This document shows, one piece after another, positions 1 through 12,714 of a stretch of DNA of 64,000 bases (positions within the stretch are counted from its first letter, which is position 1; every line of letters starts with the position of its first letter). Source of the DNA: Ceratodon purpureus (lineage: Eukaryota > Streptophyta > Bryopsida > Pseudoditrichales > Ditrichaceae). Location of the stretch: the NCBI GenBank assembly GCA_014871385.1, contig CM026426.1:50810202-50874201 (forward strand), given 5' to 3'. Made by a program: the position numbers and the translations under genes. Below the pieces are notes generated by a model, which was given only the letters and a program-made list of their open reading frames with translations, was not told the DNA's origin and made no database searches.

Positions 1-180
1 TTTCTCTTACTCCATGCCGCTTTGCCTTCTTTCCATTTACCACCCTTTCTCTTAGTGTCCAAATGTTCTAAGGGCAGAACTATCGGAAAAAGGGGATAAT
101 GTTAACAAGAGATTCCTTAATCTCTCCTCCCTTAGTCTCTACTAGCTGTTTTGCAGTTTTTCATCCCTATCCCCGACAAT

Positions 181-256
181 CATCCAGTCGGGTGGATGAA
201 CTCTGTTACATCCGACTTGATAAATTCTGTTGCAGCCGACTGGATGATTCTGTTAG
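181..256. repeat. short imperfect tandem repeat (~24 bp, 3 units)
   Basis: Three imperfect units of about 24 bp follow each other, each holding a variant of the words 'ccgactggatga' and 'ttctgtt'. There is no open frame across them. This is a minor local duplication with no assigned function. Confidence 0.4.
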
Positions 257-1194
257 TTTTCAGAGGGTTTAAAAGGTAGGTTTAGGGTTTTGGAAGATCA
301 TTCTACACTAGAGTACGTAGAGTCAGGGAGCTACTAAGAGCTGATGTACCATGTTTTGGGGCTGTTTTGAACCATTTTATGTAGTTTTGACCTCTTTTTG
401 CACTTCTATTGTACATTTCCAGCGTTCTATGAGGGTTTGGAGCACTTGGTTTAGTAGGGTTTTGTTGGATTTTGATGGGATTGTGAAGGCTAGGGTTTAG
501 TGGTTATATCCTCTCTTTACCACTTGTTCCTTCAGAATGTGCAACATTCAGTATGTACTAGGCGACTACTTCTCTAGGATTGTGGAACTCTCTGTCTAAC
601 TCCCCTAGGTGGATGGCATTCCTTGAAATATCCGCACTACCTGAATCCACCCTTCTCTTTTTCTCGCTCCTGGTTTCACGTACCGGCTACAGCCGCCTCA
701 AACTCCTTCTCCTTGTCTAAGGGCCTAAGGCCCTTATTGGTCGCTACCATCCCTTGTACTCTGCAGCCCTGTCCTCAACCTTCTCCTCTTATTCCCCCTT
801 TTTCCTCCCACATTGGTTGTAGTGTCCGCCGAGGATTCCTGAGCAGAGTTGGAAGGTCGGGAGGACTTACCACAATATTCTTCATCCTTCGTGGACCCGT
901 CGAAGGTGCTTGTAGTGCATCTGATCTGTTGCTTTCGGTGTGGCTCTTGTCCCTTCTGCTCTCTGTAACCCCTGTTCTAACTTCAACCTTAATGCTCCTT
1001 GTAGTTGACCCTAAACCCTCTCCATGTGCTTCAGCTCGATTTGCCGCCCCCTCTTGTTGTGGAGCCCAAGGTTGCGACCCTGACTGAGTTGGGAACTTGA
1101 GCCCGTACTCAGCTAATATGGTCTCAACAACCTTAGTATCGCTAGGTTTGAATGTTGAATACATCCTTAGAACCCCTCCTTTACCATTCTTCAA

Positions 1195-1546
1195 CCTCCT
1201 CCATTTCTCTGGCGGTGATATGATAGTGAATTCTTGTCGGAGAATTGTTCTTTGCAGTGTTGACACCAGTACCATCTTCTTCTATCCTTCTCCTTGTTAA
1301 CATGGTAGACGTGATATCGGCAGCTATAATGGGCTTCTACTACTAGCTCTTTGTACTCCTGCACCGAATACAGACAGACACATGGCTCACGGCCCTAAGT
1401 GAGAGTGCACCAGTACAGTTTCTCACCTTTCACCTTTGTCCCATGTACTAAATCCACCGGCCCGTTCAATACTATGTCCCACCATTTTTCAAATTTTAAC
1501 TCTGCAATAAACCTAGAATCCTTGTTCACCCTAATGCTACCAAGCA
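1195..1546 (-). pseudogene. relic of an unknown protein with a Cys2-type zinc-finger-like end
   Basis: Read on the minus strand, about 117 codons stay in one frame from near 1546 down to 1195, broken by one TAG at about 1420. The frame includes KFEKWWDIVLNGPVDLVHG, then YSVQEYKELVVEAHYS, and ends with WYWCQHCKEQFSDKNSLSYH. The last piece resembles a C-x2-C finger with a histidine about 13 residues on, but a full C2H2 finger is not present. A typical transposon protein was not recognised. An overlapping open frame (775-1275, -) lies in a different frame. The low stop density and the W, C and H content suggest former coding sequence. The family is unknown. Confidence 0.4.
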
Positions 1547-4500
1547 ATCTGCCTTGTTCAATTCTCCTCTAGTGATCCCAAGACCGTACGCCTCGATCAA
1601 TGCATCAGAAGTTGTCTCCACTCTATGCCTCTCCGTGCTGCCTTGTCCATCGCTCATCATTTCTTCATCCCCCCACCCTCCATTGTCCCTCTAACCTCGT
1701 ACCTTTAGCACTATTGCCTTCGAATCTTGCTCCATGTTAGTGCTACCCTGTTGCCGGCGCAAGATTGTTCCTACTAAATGTCTCTATTTGTATCACTTCC
1801 ACAGATCCATCCCACCATGTATTTTAGATTAGCTATTGTCTTTCAGTTATCATCTTTGACAGCATAGCTGATCAACAAAAATCAAACTCCTACTACAAAC
1901 AGATAGACACAGCTTTTTAGCAACAGACAAACAGCCTTCCTAGCAACGAACAGACAACCTTCTTAGCAGCAGACCCTGAACCCATTTTGTAAAATTCCAT
2001 AAACCCTAAACTCTGGGAGCTCAAATCTTTAAACAAAACCATCGACATACTATGACAATACAGTCTACGACCAACAAACAGAGCACTTTGCTAGAAAATT
2101 CCCCTAAACTCTAATCTCTAGACAGCCAACAATTGCCTCTAAAAAATGACGAGCTAAACCTTACCTTTAGATTGCCTCCATCCCCTCGAATACAAGCTGG
2201 TTGCACAATTCATATCGCCTTGATTGATCCCGCTCTCTCGAATGTTCAACGGCCGCCTTCTCTTTACTTTTCCACCGTCAACCCAGCACCCAGCTTCGAC
2301 GACATCTCCTCCCTTCCATGTTGCTATGGCGATTGATCTGATCCCTCTCAACACTTGAACCCTAACCCCACGCCCTACTATCTGAATGTAGACACCATCT
2401 TGGTTGCCGTCGGTGCGTAGTAGTGGCAGCACAGTCGGCGACGCAGCATAGAGTGAGGTTCTTTTTCCGAACGCAATACAACTCCAAATGCAGGACATAG
2501 GTTTGATAAATGTTGGATGATACCCTAAACCGAGATCCGCCGTCATCCTTTGACCTAAAACGGGTTCCAATGGACAAGGGGGTCGGCCAGCCAAGACCTA
2601 GTCTAGGCAATGGGACCAGGACATGTGAGCCACCGGTGCAGGCCCGGGTTGACTCCATGACCCAGGGGGCCCATCCTAGCCGCCTTTTTGCGGGTAGCCC
2701 CTCCTTTCTTAATAGTTCTAATTTCTAGGGTTGGAAGGGGGGTTGTTAACATGACACCCTAGTTGGAGCATGGATATGAGCATTGAAACGCGCCCCTGCT
2801 CTCACCAAAGTGACAAACGCAGAGAACGTGGCCTGCCTGCCATCATTGGTGAAGCCATTGGCCTGAAGCTAGCTCCTTACGATCTGAGCGAGTTGAGGAG
2901 GCACGGCCTTGGGCTGGCTCCTCACACTCTGAGCCGGCTGAAAAGGATTGGAGAGTCCATTGAACTTGAGATCAATGCCATTGGAGACCTTATGATTAAA
3001 GAAAGACATAACTTACATCGAGTGGGGATGTGATTGTAATTAATCAAAATAAGATTTTGTTTCCCTTCAAGGCCGACAAGGTTGAGAGCCGAGGGCCAGC
3101 CTCCTGCCGGGTCGATGCCCACACATAATCTAGGGTCAGGACGATTGATGTTTAGAGGATCGCTGCTGTAGATAGGCCAAAGTGCAGAGGCAATCAAGCC
3201 TTCTACCCACTTGAACTCGTGCAGGAGATTGACAAGACTAAGCCAAGTTAGGATCGTCATGCCCTTTGGCTTGTCTGGGTCGAACCCTGTTACCTGTTCT
3301 CGGTGAATATAGCTTCTCCATGGGGTGCTGTGGGGAGTGAGAGATAAAACTTTCCTCGTCACCCGAACATCCACGGTCAAAAGAAAAAAAGAAACCACGC
3401 CCCATGTCCATCCTCAACCTGACCCCTTGGAACCTTAACTTCCGATTTATGGAACTGATCCAATTGGGATAGCATTAGGCAGGATTCTCTTACCGAGGAA
3501 GCTGGCGATGACTGTGTGTTCCTGCAGCGCTGTTGCCTCCCGTTGAAGCATAGGTTTGTCCAAGTGTGGGCTTTGAGTTAAGGTAGAGAGACCAAAATTG
3601 GTTAACGCCCTCAAGGTGTGTAGTAGGGTTGCTTTCAAAGAGGGAGGTGGCAGACCAAAAATGGAGAACTTTTGAAAGAGCAGAAGAGTTTTGGTGGACT
3701 GGGAGCCGGTTTTTGTGGAGTGACGTGGACCATTGCGCATGTCAGCCATGATCCAAATTAAATCTTAGTAAACTCACTGACAAAGTAGTTTCTGTGAGCA
3801 ATTTTAGGAGGCACTTCTTTGTCGAATACCAACTTTGAGAGCGTGATTTTTTGACAAACTAGATGTGGATCTAGAAACTTATAGCCACAAAATTTTGTTC
3901 ACGCATTAACGGTTTGAGATATTTCAGTGACCACAATGTAGTGTATGTGCTGACAAATTTAATGAGCCACAAAGTGAGATTCAATTCACTCTCACTGTCC
4001 TTGTCTTTTTTGTGCCTCTCAATGCATGCTGAGTTTTCTTCCACGAGTGTGAAAGTTTGTCACGAGTGAAGATGAGCATGTGGCTATGATCATGAGGGTC
4101 ATATTGTAATAGCTAAGTGGAATTCTGATTCTTTGCATTGCATCGACACATTACACTTCACATGAGATACCACATTGACACTCTACTGCGCTAGATCGCC
4201 CTTTATTTGCTAGTTGCTGCAATTTGCTTCCGTGAACCATGGCGTGGGATTGCACACGTTGGTCATTCTCTTCCCCTGAAGTCGACTTAGAGTTCAGCTT
4301 GAACGGCTAGGGACCTACCAAGGGGGATCAATGAAGCGGAAGCAGCTCAGAGGACAAGGCACCTTCTAGAACTCAGGTTCTAGATTACGAGCCTTTTGAG
4401 TGCGTGGAGCGCGTACAGACATGGCGGCGGCAGACTCAAGTTGCAAGCAATGCTGATCACCGCCAAGGTGGTTTAGGTGGGAACTGGCAGAGCTCCAGCC

Positions 4501-4724
4501 AGCTTGCGCGGACGAGGTAGCCTGCAAAGAGGTGCCTCTAGCATGCGCATCTACACAAATGCCCCTCCTATGCCGCCCTCCTCTTCTTTGCAGGAAATCA
4601 CGTGCGCGCAGCTGGAACTGCAGTGCGTGACATGGGCAGAGACATCGATGGGATCAGCGTCGAGGACATCACGGCCATAGATCCGCCAACAAGCCCTGAC
4701 CTGCTGTGAAGGGCCTTCAGGGAT
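1547..4724. other. gene-poor spacer
   Basis: No convincing gene is seen. Open frames here are short (under 160 codons), overlap on both strands and show no family motif. One frame at 2770-3033 (+) contains a 15-residue imperfect internal repeat (LAPYDLSELRRHGLG, then LAPHTLSRLKRIG) but has no other support. Confidence 0.5.
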
Positions 4725-6741
4725 ATGCCCAGCCATCATGATGCAAGAGATCACCCGCAAGGGAGACCAGTGGGCTCTCACCGAGGCAAAAAAATCCTGA
4801 AAAATGGAAATTGGTCAAACAAGCAATTGGCAGATGCAATGGCGGCTCACGATGGTGGATTGAACATGAGGAAAGCCGCTCTTAAGTTCAATATAACGTA
4901 CACGTCATTTAGAGACCACCTCTACGGCGTGAGGACATGTAGGCTTTGCGGGGTGAAGAGCGTCCTGAGTCAAGATGTGGAGCGATAGTTGGTTGAGTTC
5001 TGCATGGCGATGGCTGAGAGGAGACATGGGCTCTCTCCAACGGCGCTAAAAATTAATGTCATTGAAATCACCATGGACAGAATCATGCCGTTCCAAGATG
5101 GCATACCTAAGGGAGGGGGGGGGGGTTTGGATGAGAGGCTGGAAGCGCAGGCATCCGGAGTTGAGCCTGCAAACAGCATAGGCGTTAGGCATAGCACGTG
5201 CAAAGGGTTTGTGCAAAGAGAACGTTGCAAGTTTCTATGATAATTTAGAGAAACTGTATGGCATGCATGGGTACTCACCGGATTGTGTATGGAATTGTGA
5301 CAAAAGCCGTGCGCAAGTTGGAAAGAACGGAGGCGGTTTGGTGATTGCGAAGACGTGTGCTTGTGGCGTCCATTCCCTTGTTCCTGACCAGCGTGAGTGG
5401 CTTTCCATGCTAGTTTGCGTCATGCCGCAACGATTGCAATACCCTCCTTCTACATCTTTCGGGGTATGCGCTTTGGAGCCAATTACATTCAGCGTTGCAA
5501 GCCCCGAGCCACAATAGCCATGCAGCCCTGGGCGTGGATGAAAACGTACCTGTTTTCAGCATGGGTGAGTCACTTCATTGCTTCGGTACGTCGTTTAAGT
5601 ACCATCTCATCTGACCATCAGCATCTTTTGATCCTAGATAGACATTGTTCACATGTTACTTTAGATGTCGTGCATGAGGCCAAAAAAACAAGTTTAGATT
5701 TACTCACCCCCCCCCCCCCCTCTCATACTTCTCACGCACTTCAGCCCTAGACGTGAGTCTATTTAAACCTTTTAAACAACATTTCAGAGCTTATAGAAAC
5801 TACTAAACCTCCCGCAACATGAATCAAGCAACTACTAAAGAAACTCTTGCTCAGTGGGTTTCTTTGTCATTGAAAAAAGCTCTAACTCACCAGAATATCA
5901 CAAGTGGATTTTCCGCCACTAGGATCATGCCCCTTAATCGCGCAACTGTTGACGATCAGTTGTCTCCCTCCGACAACTTCCAGCCTTCATCGGAGGCATC
6001 CCCAAACCTGCAGCAAGCTAAGACAAAGAGGGTACTGAAGGGGGCATTGCAGAGAGTGTACAGTGTGAGCAAGTACTGCAAGAGAGAATTCATAATCAGG
6101 AACAAGATGGCAATGTTGAGGGCCACATACTTGTCCTAGAGAACTCCGAAATTGTAGACGAGCTGGATGAGGCGCCAAATTCTCAAGCAGAGCATTATTT
6201 CGTGGACCTCGAAACTGATGACCCTAGCATGTCGGGGGAGATAGTTGGTCTTCAACCGGAGGGCGAGGAGTACAATTCCATAACCCAGTTCCTCACTCTT
6301 CCCATTGTAACGGAACGGAGTAAGCCAAGGAACAGGGACCCCATCGTAGATTACATGACCTCCAAAATTCTAACTGCAACAGAATTTGAAAAAGCGGACC
6401 AACGACTAAAAGACTCCAGAGAGAACCTGGCTAGAGAGAAAGAGAGGAAGGCGATTGAAAGAGAAGCAGAGAAGAAGAGGAAACTTACAGAGAGGGAGGC
6501 GGCAAGCGTGGCCAAGGCCGCTGCGCGTGAAGAAGCCGCACCGGTGAAGGAGTGTCGCGCCGCACAGCAAGCGGAGGTGCAGGTACGGCGGCGACTGGAG
6601 AGGGAGGAGGCTGCCAGCTTGAAAGCAGCGTGCACCGCGGAAGCTGCTATCGTGAAGGCTAGGAAAGCGGCCAAGAGAGCACGCAAGGCCATGGCCCGTG
6701 AGGAAAATCAGCCTGAGTGCCGCGAGGGCTGCGAGGAGTGA
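4725..6741 (+). pseudogene. pogo/Tigger-type (Tc1-mariner superfamily) transposase pseudogene
   Basis: This is a cut-and-paste transposase relic spread over all three frames. It starts with a psq-type helix-turn-helix (GNWSNKQLADAMAAHDGG, followed by ALKFNITYTSFRDHL) at 4800-4920. A stretch with the pogo-family pattern MPFQDGIP and FYDNLEKLYGMHGY follows. The DDE domain shows the first aspartate in VWNCDKS (family form CDE[TS]), the second in LLILDRHCSH (family form DGHxSH), and the HTSHALQP segment that precedes the third. The tail (6202-6741) is a long Lys/Glu/Ala coiled coil, as in plant relatives. Damage: TAG at 4986-4988; frameshifts at a G11 run (5115-5125), near 5400 and at a C14 run (5707-5720); a TAA near 5793; a break near 6140. 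No flanking terminal inverted repeats were found by eye. The two homopolymer frameshifts could partly be sequencing errors, but the other stops are independent of them. Confidence 0.88.
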
Positions 6742-9700
6742 ACAAGGGCGCAAGGACCGTGGAGGGAGCGCCGAGGTTGAAGGCGTGGCGCAAGACTTCC
6801 ACTTCCACGTGGGAAGTGAAGAAAACTGCCCAAGGTCGTCATCACCAATTCCCACAGCCCCTCTTGCAGTATTCCTCCGTGCCGAATCCTAACCTCAAGT
6901 ACTTCTTTCCTTTGCCTTCTCCATTCACTCCCATGCCATCAAGCGCCCAAATCCCCCTCCACCATTTTGGCACCCATGAGCAATCCATGTTTCCATCACA
7001 ACCAGCACAAAACCTACACTACCAACTCTCACACCCTTTCTAAGCTTCATCCATTATCTCTCGTCCCCATCCTCTATGGAGTCTGCAATCGCAACCGCAA
7101 GGTAGGAGGGAAGGAGACCGACCAAGTGACTGTTAACGTGCGCAGCTTATCGAGGCATAGGCGGGAACCACCTTAGACCATTTAAGTCACGCAATCGGGA
7201 GACAGAGGGACCAATTCCAAGGACGCAAAGCCACGGTAAGGGGAGGGGAGATGAACTTGAGGCTAGAACAACTTTGATCCACTCACAGTAAACGTAGCCA
7301 CGAGAATGAGTTCACTATAGTGCCACACAGAGTCAAGCTCTATTTTTTTTTTTGTTTTTTGAATCTTTGTATGCGGTTTTTTGTGATATTAGTTAACCGT
7401 TTTACGTGATTTCATGTGTAGAAAAGGATAACACAAGGTTCGGTTTAGGAAGAACCTAGTATACAAGAAGGGGGTTTGACAAATTTCACTTTGAGAAATT
7501 GTAGATAATTATTCACGGGGAAAAAAAATACGAAACAACTTGCATTCTTCATCATTTCTTCTTCTCTACTTCAAGAAAATTTTACATAATTTCTAACTCC
7601 ACTCTTTCTGGTCAAATCACCTTATTTTCACCATTTTTGGTTCTTCTACCCTAGGTGACACATAAGTAATCCATGGAATTCCGGCCATAGCCGCTGGTTA
7701 GCGTCTCCTCTGCAAACGCCTGAAATGGGCTGGAGCCACCGACCTGCCCGATCCTGAAGCACAGCGGTGGGTGGATTAAATCGGGTGTCCGGCTATATAA
7801 GATGGGGACAGATTCTGCACCATTTTGAACCCTATTCCTATGAGGTCTCTCCACCTCTCTCGGAGCTCTCAACAAACCAGAGCATTAGTTACAGGTCTTT
7901 TGACTCCGAAGTTAGAAAGAGGGAGGTAACCTCGCGAGTGAGTGGGGGACTACCGGTTTAAGTCACATTAACAGAAGCTGACGTGAAAGGTGCACGCATC
8001 TGGGGATTGGGTACACTGGTCGTGGAGGCTCTTGCCAAGTTATGAGCAAGGGCTTCGCTATACGAGCACATCCGTGTAACGTCAGAAGCAATCACATGTT
8101 CCTAATCACTGATTAAGCATGCTTAAGCCTAATAAAACTAAGTAGAAGGATCGAAGAGAATGCGTCCAAAAAGCTAACACAACCCAAGAAGTTAGGGTTT
8201 ACTTTCTCCTATTCTAGGTAATTGAAGCTGCCTGAACGCACACTAAGTGAAGATTGTATTTCTACAGATCATTCTAAAAACTTAGACAATACATTTCCAA
8301 GAAGAGAATCGGTAGCAGAAAGCAATCAACGAGGGTTTTTCGCGAGGCTCGCCGCTACGCGATTGGTTCTAAAGTTTGTTCCATCCACTCATTCAGTGGG
8401 ATTTGTTTTTATCCAAATATTGGTAAAAAGAAGTTTGATTGGCATGTGATTGGAGAAAGAAGAGGAGTATATATTGCGAGATGTGGACAACATTCACCAA
8501 TTTAGAATTCTAAATAAGAAAAGGCTATTACCACTTATATAAGTGGACATCCGTTTTAAATGCAAGATTCATCTTGGCTAATAAATTTTTCACCTATCAC
8601 ATATGAGTTAACCCCTAAAGGACAATTGTCCTAGAAATTAGAATGGCCTTTTTTAGAATTTAGGCATGTACCAGTGACTTCAACTGAAGTCGATATTTTT
8701 TTAAACTTTTTGTGAATGTAGGCCATAACAAGAACTTTGAGGGAATCTGATTTTTTTTTTCAATTGGACAATTGTAAAAATAGTTATGGTATCCAAAGTG
8801 GAAAAAGTTGTTCGATGGGCAATTCATGCAGCCATGCTAAATACATCAATTACCTCTAAAAATATTTCTATAAATACTTCATGATGTCATCTTTGATGTT
8901 CCCGAAAAAAATTTGACTTTTAGTGCATAATGTTCACTCCACAAAATATCAAAGTTTTCCTGCTGTCTCGGGCAGTGTACTAAAAAAGGACTTCTTCTTT
9001 CATTCATAAAAGTTAGATAAAGTATTATTTTAGGTTTTTTTCTTTTCTTCAGTGACAAAATTGACATCATTCTTTACTTTTACCGTTTGAATTGGGACTT
9101 TATTAAATAATGGAATTTCAAGGAGATAAGATTTAGCATTCTTGTGTATTCAACTTAATTAAAATATTGTTTTCAACATGCTACACTTGACTTTTGAGTG
9201 TAATTTTTTTAATACAATTAGCTAACTTAGTCTTCTTTAACATGCATCAAAACCCCCAAAATCCATAATGCAAAAAACCAAAGAAAAAATGTTAGAGTAT
9301 GTCAACCTAGTCAAAAATCTTGTCAAAAAAGTTTGTTTTCAAATTTCAATTGCTATAATCTTCTAATCTCTACCGTCGATTATATTGAAATTTTTTGAGC
9401 TGTCTATTACAATAATTTAGTTGAAGATCTTACGAGTAGAATCAGACAAAAATATTTTTTTAGTCATTTGTATTTTTTACATTAGAAATAGCAGTTTTGA
9501 AGCGTTTTTGGGTGAAACATACTCAAGGAACTTTAGGGGTTAAACCACTTTGGCCTACTGCATAGTGTAACTCCCCTCTCCATGCACACACAGGAACATG
9601 AACTTTCGGTTCAAATGTAGTAGTTGGTGTGTTTTACGTTAGTGGAAACACAAGCTCGATCCCACAGCTGTGGCCGTTGTTACTTGGCCAGAGACGCCAT

Positions 9701-9887
9701 AGGTCCGAGACATTCCTTCTTGGCCACGAAATAGTTAGAACAGAGTACGGCTGGTGATCGCAGAGCTTTGTTTTAATCTATCGTGTTACGTTATCCCTGA
9801 CTCCAACTGTGAAAGTCTTCTCAGGCAGTGCGTTGTCGAAGTGCAGATAATTAATCAACAATTGTTCTAAGAATTATTCTACAATTG
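6742..9887. other. intergenic, no gene recognised
   Basis: Short unsupported frames only. A TATA-like sequence (ctatataag) lies near 7793, followed by CT-rich DNA, but no long open frame comes after it. From about 8450 to 9500 the DNA is AT-rich with many T and A runs. The 3' part (about 9540-9887) is probably the promoter and 5' leader of the U-box gene. Confidence 0.5.
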
Positions 9888-9987
9888 GTGAGTTTCCGTG
9901 ATTTGCTTCACTTAGCTGGACTCAACAATGACCGTCAATTCAGTCGATTTTTCGGTTTATTCGTAATGAGTAAATCCCTCACTACAG
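9888..9987 (+). other. putative 5'-UTR intron of the U-box gene
   Basis: A strong donor (ACAATTG|GTGAGT) at 9888 and an acceptor (CACTACAG|GAC) ending at 9987 flank 100 nt just ahead of the start codon at 10010. The size matches the coding introns of this gene. The position of the transcription start is not visible, so this rests on the splice signals alone. Confidence 0.4.
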
Positions 9988-10009
9988 GACGTCCATTGAA
10001 TTTTGACTG

Positions 10010-12293
10010 ATGCCTCGTGTAACTGGAACTATAGACTTCATGGCCTCACCAGATGCTGATCACGTCATGCCGGATGGATATGAGCCAATTCCAGTGCAAT
10101 TTTCTCTCAACAGTGTAAACGCCTCTGAGAACTCCATAATCAAGGACTCAGGTGTAAATGTTTGTCTTTCTCATTTTTCTCTATAATTACTTTGCTTCAA
10201 AATACGCTTCTCCCGTCAACAATTTTGCAGCTCACTATAGAAATTCCTAAGTTTTTTACAGAATCCAATTAACACTAGTGCAGCGACGACATTGCGAAGT
10301 GCTCTTTCTGACCCTCTCACGTGAGTACCTAGAATCACTAACCTTTTCTTAACAGTTGCAAAGCTCATGTAGGGTTGGCTCAGCTCTGAAACCTAAATAT
10401 CCTAGACGTATTTGCTTATTGTCGTACGATGAAATCATTGTGTTACACCACTCTTCTATAAAAATTCTTCAAGTTGCTTCATCTGTATCCTCATACATAA
10501 TGGATTCCTCGTGATGATGTAGGGGTGCCCTTCTGCAGGATGCAATGGCTTCTTTTTGTGGTCACTCTTACGGTGGCCGGACTTTACAAAGAGTTTATGA
10601 CACAGTACGGGCCGATTTCGTATAAACAATTCCTATTAAAAATTCTTAATTTGTCAACAAGGAATTTTTTGAACATATCGTTGAGACTCGTGCATGTTTC
10701 CTAGCTAATTTTGTAAGCAGTTAGGTTACGATCGTCAGAGTTAGGTGTGTTTCATTCCTTTCTTTGATTCAAATTCTTGATCCTTGTCACTCTGATAAGT
10801 TACATCTGTTATCGTCCTTCCAGTTGCAGTGCCCTACTTGCGGGGCGACAGTGGAGAGAAGCTCTATGGTCCACAACCTTGGTATATTTGGAGGAATCCA
10901 CACCGTGATGAGAGCATCTCTTTAGTTCTACGTTATCAACGATGAATGAGGGAGAGCTGTTACTTTTGGAAGTTACTTATTTGAGGGTTTATTATCAATC
11001 TATGTGACGGTAAGAATTCATTGTTGTCGATGAATGTGACAGCCTTGAGAGCAGCAGCAGCTGTTTTTAAACGCGATGAACGAATGAGGCAGTCGCATTC
11101 TGAATCTTTGCGGCTGACCAAGCGTAAGAGAGATGGAGAACAAGTTGAAATGACTGAATTAAGAAAACCCGAGAAAGTGAGTGCGCAGAAGGCCATGGTT
11201 CAATTTGTTTTCGCTTGACATGCTTCTGCGGTTATAATCCGTTGTTAAATACTGGATTGAAACTTTCTCCGTATTATCGCATGCACAGCTAATATTGCTA
11301 AGTGAAATAACTAATTTAACTCTGTAACATCTTTTCTCACGTAGGAATTTCCAAAATCGTCTGAGAAGAATGTTAGTCCACGTCCTGGTATCCAAGGGAA
11401 GGGCGTACAGTTTCCGTTTTCTGTTAATGAGAAAGTCTTGATCAAGGTATGTCTTGCAATTAAAATCAATCGTAATATCTCCAGTGTCTTGGGTGGTGCT
11501 TTCTGGGTGTTTTGACTAATACAAATACGGAGTAGGGTTGTTGGTTGACGCGATGGTTGAAAACTGTAAAATATTTGACCTGGCTCTCTTCGAAGTAGAT
11601 GGTTGAGCTAGTCTGTGTAATTGTTCGTTTCTTTGTAGTAAGAGTAAGAATAGATAAATAGCATTCTCTTGAAGGTTTCTGTGTTGTGGCAACTGGAACA
11701 TCTTGTGAACTGGATCTGCGATTTCTCTTTTCACGTTGATTTGTAGCCGCAGTCTCACAGACTCAAATTTCTAAGGGCGGTTTATCTTACGGACCAAGAA
11801 CTCGTCCCATGCAGCTCTAAACATTTGGCTCCATCTGTGATTTTAGAGCTGCATGAGACGAGTTCTTGGTTACGATATCAATCACAGTTCATGGGATATC
11901 CATATTTGAACTTTTGCAGGGTAACAAGCGCACACCGATGAAGTTTGTGGGAAGAGAAGCTTGCATCACAACTCAATGCCTAAATGGATGGTACAAAACC
12001 CTACTCAATGTCTTTAGGAATAGAAGAGTTCTTTCAGCGGGCTTAATTGAACTATGTACGGTTGACGCAGTTTTGGTATTTGGACCCGTTCTCTTATCCT
12101 CGTAGTGCATAAAATTCACGTATTGTCATATTCAGATGGTAAATTCTTTAGAGATTAAACTTTTGATGACAGGTACTTGGTTAGGTTATTGGAGAGTGGA
12201 GAGAGTGTGCGGTTGCAATATCGATCTTTGGCAAGGTCAGCGGGTGACCACATTGCAGTTGGCGATAATGCATGGGTTTCAGCCGACCAATGA
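10010..12293 (+). CDS. U-box domain protein, PUB62/63-like putative E3 ubiquitin ligase (8 exons, 256 aa)
   Basis: Coding exons by splice signals and reading frame: 10010-10153, 10262-10320, 10523-10604, 10824-10881, 11043-11176, 11345-11446, 11920-11990, 12173-12293. All introns are GT-AG (108-473 nt) and the joined frame is 256 codons ending in TGA at 12291-12293. An in-frame TGA lies directly upstream of the ATG (10004-10006), which fixes the start. Residues about 66-115 form a U-box: SDPLTGALLQDAMASFCGHS, then LQCPTCGATVERSSMVHNLAL. U-boxes recruit E2 enzymes for ubiquitin transfer without zinc. The basic middle (KRDERMRQ...TKRKRD) may be a nuclear signal. The C-terminal part (GKGVQFPFSVNEKVLIKGNK, then FVGREACITTQCLNGWYLVR and LQYRSLAR) matches the conserved tail I recall for plant PUB62/63 proteins. 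Exon 4 could start at 10830 instead, losing two residues. No damage is seen. The substrate is unknown. Confidence 0.9.
11793..11870. repeat. near-perfect 29-bp foldback in intron 6 of the U-box gene
   Basis: The left arm (11793-11821, starting ACCAAGAACTCGTC) and right arm (11842-11870) are reverse complements with one mismatch, around a 20-nt loop. In the U-box transcript this would form a 78-nt hairpin. It may be a small MITE remnant (a TTACG word lies on both sides) or a microRNA-like precursor. Neither is proven. Confidence 0.8.
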
Positions 12294-12714
12294 TCCTTAG
12301 AGTCCAGAAGTTGCTTCCCAACCCCAGGAAAAAATTCTCTGAACTCCCTATGTCTTTCGTAAACTATGATACTCCATACTAGCGACCTTAAGGCCCATTC
12401 GCACTTGGCCTTAGCAAAGAGCATGCTTAAAAATTTAACAACTCCACAATTTAGGGAGCAATGCCTTCTTTTTGGAAAAGGTGTAATCAATGAGGTTCGT
12501 AAAGGCCTTATCAATAGGAAGGGGATTATGTAATGGTCCCCCAAATGGGACAATACATAAGACCACTCTTATGAGAGGAAAACTAGAGAATCTTTCCAAT
12601 ATTGGTGGCCCGGTAAGTATTGCCTACTATCTCTCAAAGCTCTTTTGTCTTCTTAAATATTAACTAATACCCACTCTTGAAAGTGTGCCATGTGGACATC
12701 CATGCAGGATTGGT

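Noticed and set aside
775-1275. 166-codon minus-strand frame as a LINE ORF1 or gag protein
   Set aside because: No zinc knuckle or ORF1 signature. The neighbouring frame (1195-1546) has better coding character and overlaps it.
2570-2735. Possible third SINE copy (GGGTTGACTCC and GCCTTTTTGCGGG words)
   Set aside because: Only two short words resemble the SINE. The body (GTTGCTGGCACCACGG, CTCTCACGTGCC) is absent.
3280-3296. tRNA-like GGGTTCGACCC (minus strand)
   Set aside because: It resembles box B, but no matching T-arm stem extension, acceptor stem, anticodon arm or box A could be found around it.
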